A stretch of 64,000 bases of DNA, taken from Paragonimus skrjabini miyazakii. Lineage: Eukaryota > Platyhelminthes > Trematoda > Plagiorchiida > Troglotrematidae. Positions 1-11,785 of the stretch are shown piece by piece. Location: positions 8,576-72,575 of the forward strand of contig JTDE01002052.1 of the NCBI GenBank assembly GCA_014338405.1. The letters run 5' to 3'. Position 1 is the stretch's first letter. The number at the start of each line of letters is the position of its first letter. The position numbers were made by a program, and so were the translations under genes. The notes under the pieces are model-generated. The model ran no database searches. It worked only from the letters and a program-made list of their open reading frames with translations, and was not told the origin of the DNA.

Positions 1-1610
1 CACTACCTAAGCACTCGTACGCGGTCAGTAGTGCGACATACAATCCTATGAGTGTAACTGCTTTTCGTCTGACTGCTTCCCTTTGGCCTGCCTGACAAGG
101 TTGTATCTGAAAGGATTGGAGTCCTAGTCAGCGTAGCCCGCCGGATCAAAACAGTACACAATCCCGACCACGTCGCCAAGTTTGCTGTGAACTCAAGCAT
201 TATGCGTGGGTGCGCTATGGTGCCGGTATCGAGGTTCATGCATTGTCATTTTCTACGTCAAAATCTCCGTAGAAGTCAGTTGCGCTTTGTCGAATTGCAC
301 CTGTGGTTGCTGCAGAATGACCTTCAACGCTTCCGTGTGGATTCTTACCGCAAAATATTGAGGTGACTTTGTCACCAGTGGTTATAACCGAATCCCAGTA
401 AAAGCGAACACGAATAAGTGATGTGAACATCTTTTAAACGAATAACTAATAGAAACCTCAGTAGTTTCTTGATAGGCTTACGGTATCATGCGCATATGCT
501 AACGTAAACGGTGAAACAGTGCCGTAATTTTGAGTGAGGAATCCCAAGCCACCTTTAACTGTGACTACCTGCGCTCCCTACTATTTCAAACCGGTTCGTA
601 TTTACACTTATTAGGTCTCCCTAATGCAGTTGTCACTGTTCAAGTTTCATATCTGTCTTATGAACCTCTTTATCGAGTGATGCCTATTGTAAGGCACTTA
701 TTGGTCTCGGTAGTGGTGTGGAATTTCTCTCTGAAAAGCCATCCATAGATAAACAATCACGCCGTCATCCTGCTTGGTGGTATTGTGCTGATAAGCGAAG
801 GTGCGCTAGACCGCTCAGTGGTTGATTCGTTACAGTATGGTCTGTGTTTCACGCGAAGTTCAAATTGCTTTTCCAAAGTGGCAGGGTTATGTAGCGCCAC
901 TGGGGATATTGTTAGTCTGGGTTTGGTCGAATGTTTTGGTTACTTTGAAAGTTGGATCACAGATGGCCATGTTATTGGGAAGGATGTCTTCCTGTCTGTC
1001 ACCGAAGTCCGATTGGCAGTTCCTCATTGGCCACACTTCGTATACAATAGTGAAGTGCAGCAGCTGGTTACGAACAGAGTTATTTCTCTTCCGTGGTCAA
1101 CATGTCACGGACATATCTTACACATGTGATGTCGCTAGGGAACAGTATGATCAGTAGTCCATGGTTTGATGTTAAAATATAAGGATACTAAGGTCAAGTT
1201 TGATCTCCATCGACTCTGTCAGACCTTCTGTCTGAGGTTGAAAACATGCCTGCTTTTGATTAGAGATTGATGGATGAGCTGTCAAGCTACCACCATTTTA
1301 TCGTCGTGGCCGTCTTTCACTTCTCTAAAATTCAACAAACCAGTATTTCATAATCTAGCGAATTTCAATTCTGAAACAAGTTTTTCTTCCTTCTGTAAGC
1401 GTTATAACTCTTGCTCTACGTTTCATCTCAAGCTTTCGTTGATTCATTCGTTTAATCACCGTTTATTTCATATTACTTATTCGGCACTCGGTCTGTTTTC
1501 AGACCTATATAATGGTGCTTAATTTATAATTAAAGCTACATTTTATAAGTCGATATTAGTCCAAAGCAGCGTACGTTTTTACACAACCAATTTTTAATCT
1601 TTTGTTCCAG
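1..1610. other. Region upstream of the YTHDF exon, no gene recognised
   Basis: No coding exon or known element could be supported here. Several open frames of 60-114 codons exist on both strands (for example 785-1129 and 822-1157 on +, which overlap in different frames), but none has a recognisable family motif. The last 40 bases before 1611 are T-rich and end in a good splice acceptor, so this stretch is most simply the intron or 5' flank upstream of the first YTHDF exon seen. Confidence 0.5.
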
Positions 1611-2840
1611 AACATGTACGGGAATATGACGGGTGGCGCAGACACTTATTATGGCACGTTATTTTCAAATTTTTCATACGGCATGGGAGAGAATAGAAAT
1701 CCGAACAGCCCAACCAGTCCGGATGCAACGTCAGCTACCGCCGCAGCTGCGGCTGTCGCCGCTGCGATGGCTGCAGTAACTGGCGGCGGTAATGGTGGTA
1801 GTGACTGGGCAAATATGACTGGCAACTATCCTCCTTTAAACTCAAACACTCTCGTAGGACAATCACACCAAGCCAATAGCCTGAACGAAATCGTTCCTCC
1901 CTGTAGCGCAGACGATGCCTCATCCTACGCCACTCGTATGTTAGCTGCCCTTGCTGCCGCAGCTTCAGTTGTATACCCGGTACATCCTCAGCAATTGCCG
2001 CCCCATTCAAATAGTCTACCTGCTACCCAGTCCTTCATGTCCAATCCCAGCCAGGCCGATTTTGCTGCTATGTACTACCGATCTCCCCCAAGACAACCCA
2101 CAGCAATGCGGTCCATTCTAAACACGGGCCAATATTCTAATGATAACCAGTTCCCGACCCCGGTAGCCACCCTCCCTGGATGGCCCTATACTGCTCCGTC
2201 CAATATGTACAGTTCTACGTCTTCCACATCCGGAGCCGGAATGACAACCGTAGTGGATGGATGGTCCACGTCGACAGGTCAGCCGAATGTGATGGTTCAA
2301 CAAGACACATCCGGGTTGTCATTAGCACACGGTCAATATGGGGCTACTTCTGCCGATGATGGTGTCGTGGTTGGGTTGCAAAAGACTTCAGCCGCCGCAT
2401 ATTACACTCCACCACATATGCGAGAATCACTAACGATGAATTACAATCGCGTTGTTGCAGGAGGTTTGGCTGATGAACAAGTCGCATCGTCCTATGCCGT
2501 GTCGCAAGCATCAGCGGAACTGGGTGATCGTCCTGGTTTCTTGTCTTCCACCTCAGCGCCACATCTTCTCAATGGCCACCTAGTGAACGGGCAACCAAAC
2601 CTAATGGATCCTTTCTTGTCTTTGCATCAACAGAAACATGATCACACCCATTCATCCACATTAAAGGACTACCCACAACGCGAACACCAGCGTTTGATGG
2701 ATGAATTCAGTAGACTAACTGTCGGAGATTACACACACACAGATCATTGCAACACGTCACCCTGCGTGACTAGTGGGCAAATGCCAGTTGATGGCAACTC
2801 TACTACCGTCGGCCCTCATTGGTCAGATACTTCAACCGTG
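1611..2840 (+). CDS. YTHDF: YTHDF-family m6A reader, N-terminal low-complexity exon
   Basis: This is the disordered N-terminal part of a YTH-domain family (YTHDF) protein, a cytoplasmic reader of N6-methyladenosine in mRNA. A T-rich tract ending in ttgttccag precedes 1611, and a gtaagt donor follows 2840. The exon is 410 codons long and both edges are phase 0. The first ATG inside it is at 1614 (MYGNMTGG), so it may hold the start codon, or an upstream exon may supply it. It has a poly-alanine run near 1735-1780, several Ser/Thr/Pro/Gln/Asn-rich stretches and scattered Tyr/Gly pairs, the composition expected of the phase-separating N-terminus of YTHDF proteins. No folded domain is visible. 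Assignment rests on open-frame length, splice signals and the YTH exon downstream in the same phase; on its own this exon would be hard to name. It reads into a stop at 2892 if the intron is retained. Confidence 0.75.
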
Positions 2841-5609
2841 GTAAGTCGAGTATCTGATTTTTGTGTGGTCACTCCGTGCACAATTTACAAGTGATTGTAC
2901 GACCTCTTCCGATACGTACTAAAATGTAGATAAACTGTTTTCACTCTGGCGGAATGGTAGGTAGAGGAATGTTGTTTGGTTAATAATTTGACTTATCGTC
3001 GTTCCACAGATTTGCTGTGTTCACAAAGTCATGGTGAGAAGTCAGCTGCTAGAAGTAAAATTCTTATTGTCTGCGCGTTTAAACTATCAATCCTTTAAAC
3101 CTCGAATCGAGTTGATCAAGAAACGCAAAAAGTGGATTTTCTTGTAGCGTTTGTATTTGTGTTGAGGGTATCGTATTCAAAAGTTACTTGCAACGTTCGG
3201 GACAAAATAGGTCATATTTTGAAAGGTGCTTCTCGAGATCTAGTTAATTAGCTCTCATCCAATAAGTAATTTCGGGAAAATAGTTATGTTTGGTAGCATT
3301 TTACTTGAATTCTAGTTAACTCAAATTCTGCGGTTTACAAGTACTCATCCTAACAATTTGTACGGTTACGATCCACCCATGGTCAGCTTTACGGTTAACA
3401 CGATTTATGTTAGTTATCATTGTGCTTTGATGGCAGGATGTATACATACTATTTGTGTGATGGATTTTACGTTAAAATGAAGTAGTTTTTTCGCACAACT
3501 CATTGGTCTCAAAGCATTTGTCTGGTTCGTTGCCTGTGCTCGCATGATTGCGGGTTTTTAATAAAATGCTTTATTTTTTCATGAATAATGATACTTGAAT
3601 GATTGCTGCTTCAATTTTGGAGATGCATTGATTTTGACTATTTGGCCATATATTAAGATTACTAACTCGTCACGCCGTGCGCCAAACTCTTTGTTCGCTG
3701 GCATAACCTAAAAGGCTACCATCGATTATTTTCACCGAGGCAAGACTTGTACGATCTTCCAGAATGACATTGAGCAACGCGTAGCAATAAACCAACGATC
3801 CCAAATGGTCAAAACAACATTGGTTCACAATGCCACGGTACTCAACAGTTTCGATCGACGGATCGTTTTCGGGAGATAATTACAATTTGATGCCAAATAG
3901 GTCAACAGAGTTCTTTCGAGCAGTCAACAGGTTCAAAAACAACAGGGACGAGCCGAGCTCCAAAAAGTGATGCACGCATCACTCAAGCAAAGTACAGAAG
4001 GCGACAAGTGGCTATTCGCACAACTGTCAATTGACGCGATAAAACAAAAACACCTAGGTCAAGGCCAATTAGCGACCAGAAACAGGGGCGGTAGAATATA
4101 CAGGGATACACGTTTTTGGGGAATTGGGTTGAGTCGGATTTTCACACGACTGTGGCTTCGAAATTCGATACAGGGCTCGTTAATAAAAGCCGCTGTTGTT
4201 ATACCAGTTGCGATTTGTCTTTCTGTTATATACAGGTTGTTCAAGCTAAGACAGAATGATTTTATGAATTAGGTCCTTCCTGTATCATCACGTATTTGGA
4301 AACTAAGGCCTATGCTTATGCTGAATATAGTTCATTATTTGACTTACCGGCCTCTATACGTTCGCTCCGCCTGATTGTGCACCATATTTATTCGATCCGA
4401 CAAAAAGGTGAACAACAAAATTAGATTATGTTTGCTTTGAAAAGTTTTCCTTCTCATCTATTATATCTTTCGAATTCAACCTCTAATGCGGTATCCAAAA
4501 GGTGAACTTGTTTTCCGTCACCTCTAGAGTTACATTATGCTATTTTCCTTGATTACTGCTGGCGTCCGTGTGACTGATTATCGGAGGTCCGAGTGCTCTT
4601 GTGTGTCTGGCTGTCAATTGTTTGCGGCATACCTATGGTTAACCGAGTATATCAAAATAGCGACCGCTTAGTCACTCGTACCATCGAGATATGCAGTCTC
4701 TGGCAAGGGGATTCGCAAAAACGGTAAAATTTTAACCTGTATTCTGTGAACGATTCGAACTCCCACCTTTGGTCTACAAGACATTAAAAAAGAGCCCGAC
4801 TAGCAATCTACGATGTGTGTCCAACCTGTATGGTTGCCGGGACCTCGAATGGGGACCAGAGTGCGCTGCTGAGCCTGCTACTCAGTAAGCGTCTAATCGA
4901 AGGTGCACCGTATATTCAACATTTAATTATTGAATCTACGAACATAACTCCTATTCAGAAAAGTGTTGCAAGGTCGATCAGAGCGAGTAAGCGACTGTCG
5001 CTTCAACAGCCGGTTGACGTGATCTGTTTTGATAACACGAGTCACAATCCTCCAGCTACTGTAACATCTAATAAGCATATCGACTCTCAAACTTAATTTG
5101 CTGTCTAAAACAATACTTCACCCTCTGTTACTCATGGTCAATCAGACAGACATTCGCAGCCAAGCTACTCAAAACCTAAAACGCCCATACGACTACGGCT
5201 GACTCACCTAGTCCAGTCGATGTATCTAGCCTCGGTAAGTGTGCCCCGACTTAGAGAATAACTTTCCTAACAGAGAGAATGACAGAACAGACACATGCAC
5301 CTTGGTCCACAACCCGTTCACAGTTGCCTGTTGGGACCAGGTACCATTTTGACAGACCAAGAAACAACAGGTCCAAATGGAAGCAGCTGCATACTATCGC
5401 TAAACCTAATGAAATTGCTCCGGATATTGTCCCAGGCTACCTTCGGACAAAGGTCAAATCCAGTCCAGGCGTTCGGAAAACCCCGACTCGCTTCGATTCC
5501 AATGGGTGATGGCGGCCCAAAGTACACTATAACACACCGATTCAACCCTTCTCCCTCGATGAAACTCCTCAGTTATATTCATCTACTGTGCTTACTGCAG
5601 GTAGTGAAG

Positions 5610-6381
5610 CGGTCTCCTGTTATTGTTTTCACACTAACGCGACGAGCTTCGTGACGTCTGTTCTCGGCGAAACTCATTTATAGCAGCCATAACGGACACC
5701 TGTTGTAATTAGAGAGTGTGGAACGACAAATTGACCATCCACGGCATGGTAACGTTTTCAGTCATTAGACAATCGGTAGAGGAGGTGGTATAGTTATCTG
5801 TTTGGGATCGCACCTGAAGACTTCATTTATTCTGAATCTTCCGGAGTGATTCTGGCAAGTAGTTAGCATCATTCAATATTTCACTTGTTTGAATGATGTA
5901 ATTTATAGATCACCTTCTGCGCACGTGGATGATGACATGGCATTGCACAACGTTTTGTGTAGAATACCATCTTTCGGCTACACTCTCACATTGATAATGG
6001 GAGATTTCAATCACCCAGAGTTAGACTTCACGAACAATTTGGTCACTACTGCATCGTCTTCAGCTGCTGTGGATTTTCGGAGACAGTAATGCACGCTCGA
6101 TTCCTGCATGTTCAAGATCATCTGAGGTCGTGGATGGGCTGAGCGCCGTCTTGGTTACGTTCTTATCAACGGGATTGACATGATAGACAATCTGAAAATC
6201 GCAGCCGCGTTCGGTCGTGGTGATCGCAGGGCAAACTCCACAGGACTGAAGAAACAGCTTATCAAAGTCGAATGGCCTGGCTCCATCGCCGCATTCAGCC
6301 TAGATGATCACTGGCAGCTCACCGTTGAGGAAGTCTCTGATGCTCTTAACAACCATGTTGCAGTAAAGTATCTCCGGCCCA
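5610..6381 (+). mobile_element. CR1-like non-LTR element A, endonuclease segment (5' part)
   Basis: This is the apurinic-type endonuclease domain of a CR1/SR1-like LINE, which nicks target DNA to prime reverse transcription. Reading + strand with frame changes shows an N-terminal NATSF motif near 5630, a GGGIVICLG-like motif near 5780, YRSPSAHVDDDM at 5907-5942 and IMGDFNHPELDF near 5994-6030, the last being the metal-binding signature of exo-endonuclease-phosphatase LINEs. It continues as DDHWQLTVEEVSDALN near 6303-6350. A homologous copy lies at 60990-61650, and the element resumes after the nested gypsy copy at 11131. Stops and frameshifts make it a relic. Confidence 0.75.
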
Positions 6382-6639
6382 TGTTATATCCCTGTAGTTG
6401 CTGAACAGATCAGCTAATCGTATATTCAATCACGCGACTCGAACTGAGAAGACAAACAAATCTTGATGGAATGTTTATCGTTTAGAAAACATGTTAGGAG
6501 ATGAACGCTCAGAGGGATACGATTAAATGATTAGTCCACAGTAATGAAGCACCAATGGTGGGCTACAATGTAAATAGAAAACAATGTAAAGGTACGGTAA
6601 ATGAATGCAATTGTCTGTTTGGTGGCTGTCCACCTAACA
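6382..6639 (-). repeat. 3' LTR of gypsy copy 1
   Basis: The LTR is 258 bases with TGTTA...TAACA inverted ends. Its 6498-6639 portion matches 10990-11130 almost base for base with a handful of substitutions. The outer boundary is inferred from the terminal inverted bases and the flanking near-duplicate gccca/gccta. Confidence 0.8.
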
Positions 6640-6833
6640 CCTCCCTCTTGAGTTTACAGCTCGTAGGATCGTTGTCGAGGATTCACCTGCATGTGCACGA
6701 CTTGTCTTCGAGGACGAACCGTCCATCTTCTGGGTGTGCAGGTGCTCGGGGGATGTGCCTCCGGATTTGGAGCGGCAGCCGAAACGTCTTGAGATAGGTC
6801 AAATGTATCCAGAAGAACATCTAATGGAATGAC

Positions 6834-8317
6834 TCAGTTGGACGGGACGGTCACCGGTTGGAAAGAAGGACGCAGCTGATTTGCATGACGGATCCATACG
6901 GAAAATTGCACTTCCACATCGTATGTGACTCGACCAGTCCGCTGTAGTATGCGGCCTGCGGTCCACTTCTCGCCACCATCACGATAGTCCTTCGCAAGTA
7001 CGAACTGACCTAATGAAGACGTACGATTGGTCGCACCATGACGACGGTTGAATTGCTGCTCCATGCGCCTGTTTCACACAGATAGTAGTCGTGGAGCTGG
7101 GCGTATAACGTCAACAGGTAGACGGATTTTCCGGTGCATCAGTGTCTCTGCTGGAGACTTGTTGTTTGGTGTGCTAGGGTGCGGGGTTTCTCTGTATGTC
7201 ATCAGAAACGCCTCGACTGTTTCCGGCGTGGTCTCCTCCCCCTAAGTTTCAGGAGTGCTCGTTTAAACTAGTCAACAAAGCGTTCCACCTGACCGTTTGA
7301 CTGTGTGTGGTACGCTGGCGTTCGTATATGTTGGATTCCATTCTGTTGACAGAATTCCGCAAATTCAGCTGAAGTAAATGCACTACCGTTGTCCGAAACC
7401 AGGATTTCAGGTACACCGAAACGACTAAACACCTTCCGCAGATTAATAATGGTGACTTGGGAACTGATATGGTTCAGTTGTATGACTTCCGGCCATTTAC
7501 TGCACGCATCAACCAGCATCATGTAATGTTGCCCGTCTATGGGTCCAGCGAAATCAACATGCAAGCGGGACCAAGGGGTTATCGGCACAGGCCACGAAGA
7601 AAGATGTGCTTTCCCTGGAGCTTTAGCTGACGCTTGGCACTTTGAACACGCACGAACAATCTGAACCAGGTCCTGATCCATTCTTGGCCAGTATACGTAG
7701 CTGCTCGCCAAAGATTTCATACGGTTAATCCCGGGATGTCCGACGTGGAACTGCTTGAGTGCCTGTTGTTGCAATTCAGATGGAATAACAACACGTTCTG
7801 CGAACAGAATGCAGCCATCGATTTCGGAAAGCGAGGGGCGACGTTGGTAGAACGGTTGAAGCTGGAGTTCAGGACACGTCGGAGGCCAGCACGTACGATG
7901 GAAGCGGATCACTCTTTGAAGTAGAGGATCGTTGGCCGTGGCATCGCGAACCATGGCTGACGTAACCGGGAGTGCGCGGATAGTGGGGGCGAGCAGACTA
8001 TTGACCTCTGGTTCGACTGTGATTGAAGCGATCACTGCGTGCTCAGGTGGAGTGCGCTGAGAGTCAATCAGTCTTGATAAGGCGTCTGCCTGACCAATGC
8101 TTGTTGGGGATTGATATTTGATTGAGAAATCGTAGGCGAGTAGCATGGTCGCCCAAAGTTGCAAGCGGTTGGCCGTGTAGATTGGTATACCCTTCTTCGA
8201 GCCAAAAACACCAAGAAGGGGCTTGTGATCTGTTAAAAGTGTGCCGTCCATAAAGCATTTTACGGAACTTTTTGATCGCGAATACGATTGCCAGAGCCTC
8301 CTTCTCAATCTGACCAT
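6834..8317 (-). pseudogene. Gypsy copy 1 RNase H end and integrase
   Basis: This is the pol C-terminus of the element. The 7268-8317 frame starts at the end of RNase H (TDHKPLLGVFG), has the linker ending QADALSRL, then the integrase HHCC finger (FHVGHPG ... CSKCQ) and a catalytic core with all three acidic positions visible: HVDFAGP, VSDNGSAF and NGQVERF. An in-frame TAG directly after ERFVD at about 7268 interrupts the core. The frame resumes with FKRALLKLRGEE, and the integrase C-terminal domain (VWIRHANQLRPS) ends at 6834. The integrase inserts element cDNA into chromosomal DNA. The core residues are preserved but the stop makes it a pseudogene. Confidence 0.85.
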
Positions 8318-8474
8318 AATTGCGCTCAGCGGGGGTCAGGGTCCTCGCAATGTAAGCAATTGCTTTTTCTTTACCGTCTGGAAAAATGTGTGAAATGACG
8401 GCCCCGATACCGTAGTCGGAAGCATCCGCAGCTACAATAATTCCAAGGAAGGGGTCGAAATGTGTCAAAAGCAA
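8064..8474 (-). pseudogene. Gypsy copy 1 RNase H
   Basis: The RNase H domain degrades the RNA strand of the RNA:DNA hybrid. The frame shows VAADASDYGIGAVISH, then AYIARTLTPAERNYGQIEKE and ALAIVFAIKKFRKMLYGR, the typical first Asp, Glu and helix motifs. A frameshift near 8265 moves the continuation TDHKPLLG into the neighbouring frame, and a stop with loss of register separates it from the reverse transcriptase near 8500. Confidence 0.85.
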
Positions 8475-8549
8475 ATCAGAGTTAAGCAGTTATTTGACTA
8501 TTAAATGCGGACTGGCATTGAGACGACCAGTTCCAGGAAACATCTTTTT

Positions 8550-9173
8550 TCAAAAGGTGATTAAGCGGGGCACGAACAAGATGCATATCTGGCAAAAAGT
8601 GCTATAATGGCTTACAAGGCCAAGAAAAGAGCGTAAAGTGGAAATGTCCGTGGGTGCTGGCATCTGTTGGATTGCCAAAATATTATCTGGGTCGGGATGA
8701 CGCCCCTGTCTGTCAAAAATGAAACCAAGATATTTGATGGATGTGGGGGAAAATGCACATTTGTCTGCACGGATACGGAAACCGTATTGTTGGATGCAGT
8801 CAAGCACATCGGTGAGACGCTCCATGAGTTCATTTGAGTTGCAACCAGTAACAATGATATCATCAAGGTAAGCAGCAGTCCCAGGTAGACCCGGCAGCAT
8901 TGCGTCCATCATTTGCTGAAAAACAGCAGGTGCGGATTTTACACCAAATGGAAGGCGGTTGAATCGGAATAGACCACGATGTGTATTGATGGTCAGAAGC
9001 TCCCTCGAGTCGGCTTCCACTTCTATTTGAAGATGGGTGTCAGCCAAATCGATCTTTGCGAAGCAGGTGCCGCCATTAAGCTGAGTAAACAGATCTTCCG
9101 GGATCGGTAGTGGATGCTGATGCGAATCCAAAGCGGTATTGAGGCCAGTGGAGTAATCGGCACAGATACGCAC
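8550..9173 (-). pseudogene. Gypsy copy 1 reverse transcriptase
   Basis: These are the palm and fingers of a Ty3/gypsy reverse transcriptase. Visible motifs in order: RICADYSTGLN, FAKIDLADTHLQI (first catalytic Asp), LPFGVKSAPAVFQQ, AAYLDDIIVTG (YxDD box intact) and KYLGFIFDRQG. The N-terminal end is in another frame (ELERLEQSGIIEPVNYSS, to about 9200). A short deletion plus frameshift at about 9175-9200 removes the segment normally between NYSS and the NGKVRIC motif. A second frameshift follows TLRSFLGLVSHY near 8560. Confidence 0.88.
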
Positions 9174-9199
9174 TTTGCCGTTCGCTTTGCCCCGGATGA

Positions 9200-10003
9200 G
9201 TAATTGACTGGTTCAATGATACCTGATTGCTCGAGGCGTTCGAGTTCTTTCTCGACGGCAACAAAAGCGGCGTAGGGAACTGGACGTTTTTGGCTAAGAA
9301 CTGGTTGTGTGTTTGACGTTAGTTGAAGCCTAGCCTTAACTTTCGTGCAACAGCCAAGGCCGGGTTGGAACAAACTAGAAAATTTCGACAAAATAATGTT
9401 GGTAAAATGTTCGGGTGTATTTCCAAAAAATGTGAGCTGTAAGGTGTTACACACGGATGCTAAAGGGACATTCAAAATACCGAGTTTAACTATCCAATCA
9501 AGACCAAACAAGTTTAAGTGTGGGAGGTCAGTAAGATAACACATTCCTGTAAATTGTACATTTTTGAAAGAAATATTACAGGTCATCTCACCAATTAATT
9601 GCAACATGTTGCCCGATGCACTTTGGGCTTGGTGATTGGTGGTGCACACATTGGGTTTACCAATTAGCTCCCATGTGGAACGTGTGATCAACGTAATGTC
9701 AGAAGCTGTGTACAGCTGAAAATGAACTGGGAAATTGTTGATGGAAACCGTTATGCACTGTCTATGTGATTCAAACTCAATTTTGAAGGCAGCAAATAGG
9801 GAATTGGCTTTAGCATTAGTATGTGTGTTAAAATTGCTTCTGTGGTGAAATGGAATTGTAGCCTGATTCTGACGATTCTTGGAGGTAGTGGTGCCTTGTG
9901 GGCCACAGAACCCGTCTTTATGGTCAAGTCGGTTGCACCTCTGGCATTGGTGTTTCTGGTATGGACAAAACGTTTGAAATGTCACTCGCCACGAGACCAA
10001 CAT
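9200..10003 (-). pseudogene. Gypsy copy 1 nucleocapsid finger, protease and RT N-terminus
   Basis: The frame begins in the gag finger region (CQRCNRLDHKDGFCG) and passes through a retropepsin-like protease to the reverse transcriptase start (ELERLEQSGIIEP). The protease active-site triad reads LYTAS, with the catalytic Asp codon changed to Tyr (codon at 9710-9712); the related copy 2 reads LDTAS. The product would be catalytically dead. Spacing of finger, protease and RT matches CsRn1-type elements. Confidence 0.8.
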
Positions 10004-10600
10004 GCTGTTGGCGGCTTTTTTGTGGATTTAGCGGTGGCTCCTTTCACTGATTGGACCGTACTGACGATTGAGGGCTGTGCCGCCTGCTGAATTATGGCTG
10101 TGTCATGTTTCAGGTTCACCAGTCGTTGACACTCAGCCGTGAAAGCTGTGATTTCCTTATCCTGTTCAAGTTTGGACAGGAAGCGAGTTCGAATGTCAGC
10201 ATCCCGAGGCGAGTGAAGACCAGCAATGAAAATGAGGCATTTGAACTGATCTTCCGTGAGGGATTTAAGCTGGAACCTTTCACATTCCCGATTGACCAGA
10301 CCTGCAAAGGTTACATAATCATGTGACTCACGTTTGGTCAACTTGAGGCAGTTGTACCGGACGTTGAATAGTGAGAGCTGTTCACCAAAAATATATCCGG
10401 GCTGTTTAACGGTTTAATCGAAATCCAAATCCTTCGATTGTTGTGGACGAATGAAATTCGTGAACCGTTCCTGTTCCACAGTGCTAATCTTTCGGACCAG
10501 AATTCGGGTTTACCATTTGGAGTCTTTGCCAGGAAGTTCACTCTGAAATGTATCTTCCCAGAGCTTGAACCATGCGTCAAATCTATGACCAGATGAAGGT
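9982..10600 (-). pseudogene. Gypsy copy 1 gag
   Basis: Gag is the capsid precursor. The 9982-10341 frame holds YVTFAGLVNRECERFQL, DQFKCLIFIAGLHSPRD and a helical segment ending CQRLVNLKHD. The upstream part (10342-10600) is in another frame and starts with FDAWFKLWEDTF. The same order and motifs occur in copy 2 (FDVWFRRYEDLF, YVTYAAVVNRECQRF, NQFKCLVFV). An in-frame stop and a frameshift break it; its start probably lies close to the gap at 10626. Confidence 0.75.
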
Positions 10601-10625
10601 TCGTAATGAAAGTCCGAAATAACTG

Positions 10626-10989
10626 NNNNNNNNNNNNNNNNNNNNNNNNNNNNNNNNNNNNNNNNNNNNNNNNNNNNNNNNNNNNNNNNNNNNNNNNNNN
10701 NNNNNNNNNNNNNNNNNNNNNNNNNNNNNNNNNNNNNNNNNNNNNNNNNNNNNNNNNNNNNNNNNNNNNNNNNNNNNNNNNNNNNNNNNNNNNNNNNNNN
10801 NNNNNNNNNNNNNNNNNNNNNNNNNNNNNNNNNNNNNNNNNNNNNNNNNNNNNNNNNNNNNNNNNNNNNNNNNNNNNNNNNNNNNNNNNNNNNNNNNNNN
10901 NNNNNNNNNNNNNNNNNNNNNNNNNNNNNNNNNNNNNNNNNNNNNNNNNNNNNNNNNNNNNNNNNNNNNNNNNNNNNNNNNNNNNNNNN
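10626..10989. other. Assembly gap (364 N)
   Basis: Unresolved bases. By position they hide the leader, primer-binding site and the inner part of the 5' LTR of gypsy copy 1. Confidence 1.
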
Positions 10990-11130
10990 AGATGAACGCT
11001 CAGAGGGATACGATTAAATGATTAGTCCACAGTAATGAAGCACCAATGGTGGGCTACAATGTAAATAGAAAACAATGTAAAGGTGCGGTAAATGAACGCA
11101 ATTGTTTGTTTGGTGGCTGTCCACCTAACA
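10990..11130 (-). repeat. 5' LTR of gypsy copy 1 (partial, truncated by gap)
   Basis: Direct repeat of 6498-6639 in the same orientation, ending at the element edge (TGTTAGG on the - strand). The inner part is lost in the gap. Confidence 0.85.
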
Positions 11131-11426
11131 GCCTACTAGAAAGCTGCGACACCTACCGGATGGAACGAAACGTTTGATAACGTTGAATCGCTCAGCCTGG
11201 AACAAGTATTAACTAAGGTAAACTGAACATGCGTTTGTTGAATATATCATATGGTGTAACCGTACCACGGCTGGTATCAGAGTGTACCAATTTTCGTATC
11301 AACGCTATCAAAAACTGAAGATGAGTCCTAAGGTTTTCTACAGCGAACTCGCAGCACACACAAGGAGTAAGGTTGGCAATTCGCAACTGCAAACCTCTGA
11401 GGGTTTACCTATACAGATACTGCGGT
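11131..11426 (+). mobile_element. CR1-like element A, middle segment between two gypsy insertions
   Basis: This continues the LINE broken at 6381. It aligns by translation with 61690-61985 of element B: TKRLITLN against ERLITLK near 11167, then EYIIW, a Y-Q-F-Y-Q-type segment, and AAHTRSKVGNSQLQTS (near 11353-11399) against AGHTGSKTGSSQLKTT. It lies between endonuclease and reverse transcriptase. The right edge is set by the proposed insertion point of gypsy copy 2. Confidence 0.7.
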
Positions 11427-11785
11427 GGTCTACTGTTGTAACTGGATATACTGCCTACGAGCGCGTAAACAGACAACAGAATAACGGTTAGTGAAACGGT
11501 AGATAACGGGACGACGTTCAGCGGTAATGAACAGCTGACTACGAAGTATGCGCGACTAATTCGTATCTTCCTGGTCAACCCAACCACCTGAGACCAACGA
11601 ACGAACATAGAATAAAGACTGGCCTCCGGACAGAGTTACTTTATATCACTCAATCCGAAGACAACACGGTCACAAACTAGACCACGTTTAAAGGGCTTGT
11701 GACCAATCCGAAAACAAGGACAGAAGTGGACCGGACAAGGATCCAAGCAGTACAGTGATTTCTCAATTAAAATGACGAACATGTG

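Larger units (their letters stand above)
6382..11130 (-). mobile_element. CsRn1-like Ty3/gypsy LTR retrotransposon, copy 1
   Basis: This is an LTR element in antisense orientation with the order gag, protease, reverse transcriptase, RNase H, integrase. Its left LTR (6382-6639) and the visible part of its right LTR (10990-11130) are near-identical direct repeats. Each begins with TGTTAGG on the - strand, and the left one ends in TATAACA, giving TGTTA...TAACA termini. A purine tract (AAGAGGGAGG) directly precedes the 3' LTR. Flanking bases gccca (6377-6381) and gccta (11131-11135) are a likely 5-bp target-site duplication with one mismatch. It sits inside CR1-like element A. Coding parts carry several frameshifts and stops, and a 364-base gap removes the 5' leader. 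Confidence 0.85.

Noticed and set aside
3..430. Two adjacent - strand open frames at the left edge
   Set aside because: I could not match either to a gene or a transposon family, and nothing links them to the YTHDF exon.
1735..2010. 91-codon open frame on the - strand within the YTHDF exon
   Set aside because: Shadow of the alanine-rich coding exon on the opposite strand.
10606..10995. 129-codon open frame
   Set aside because: It spans the 364-N gap and holds only seven real residues.
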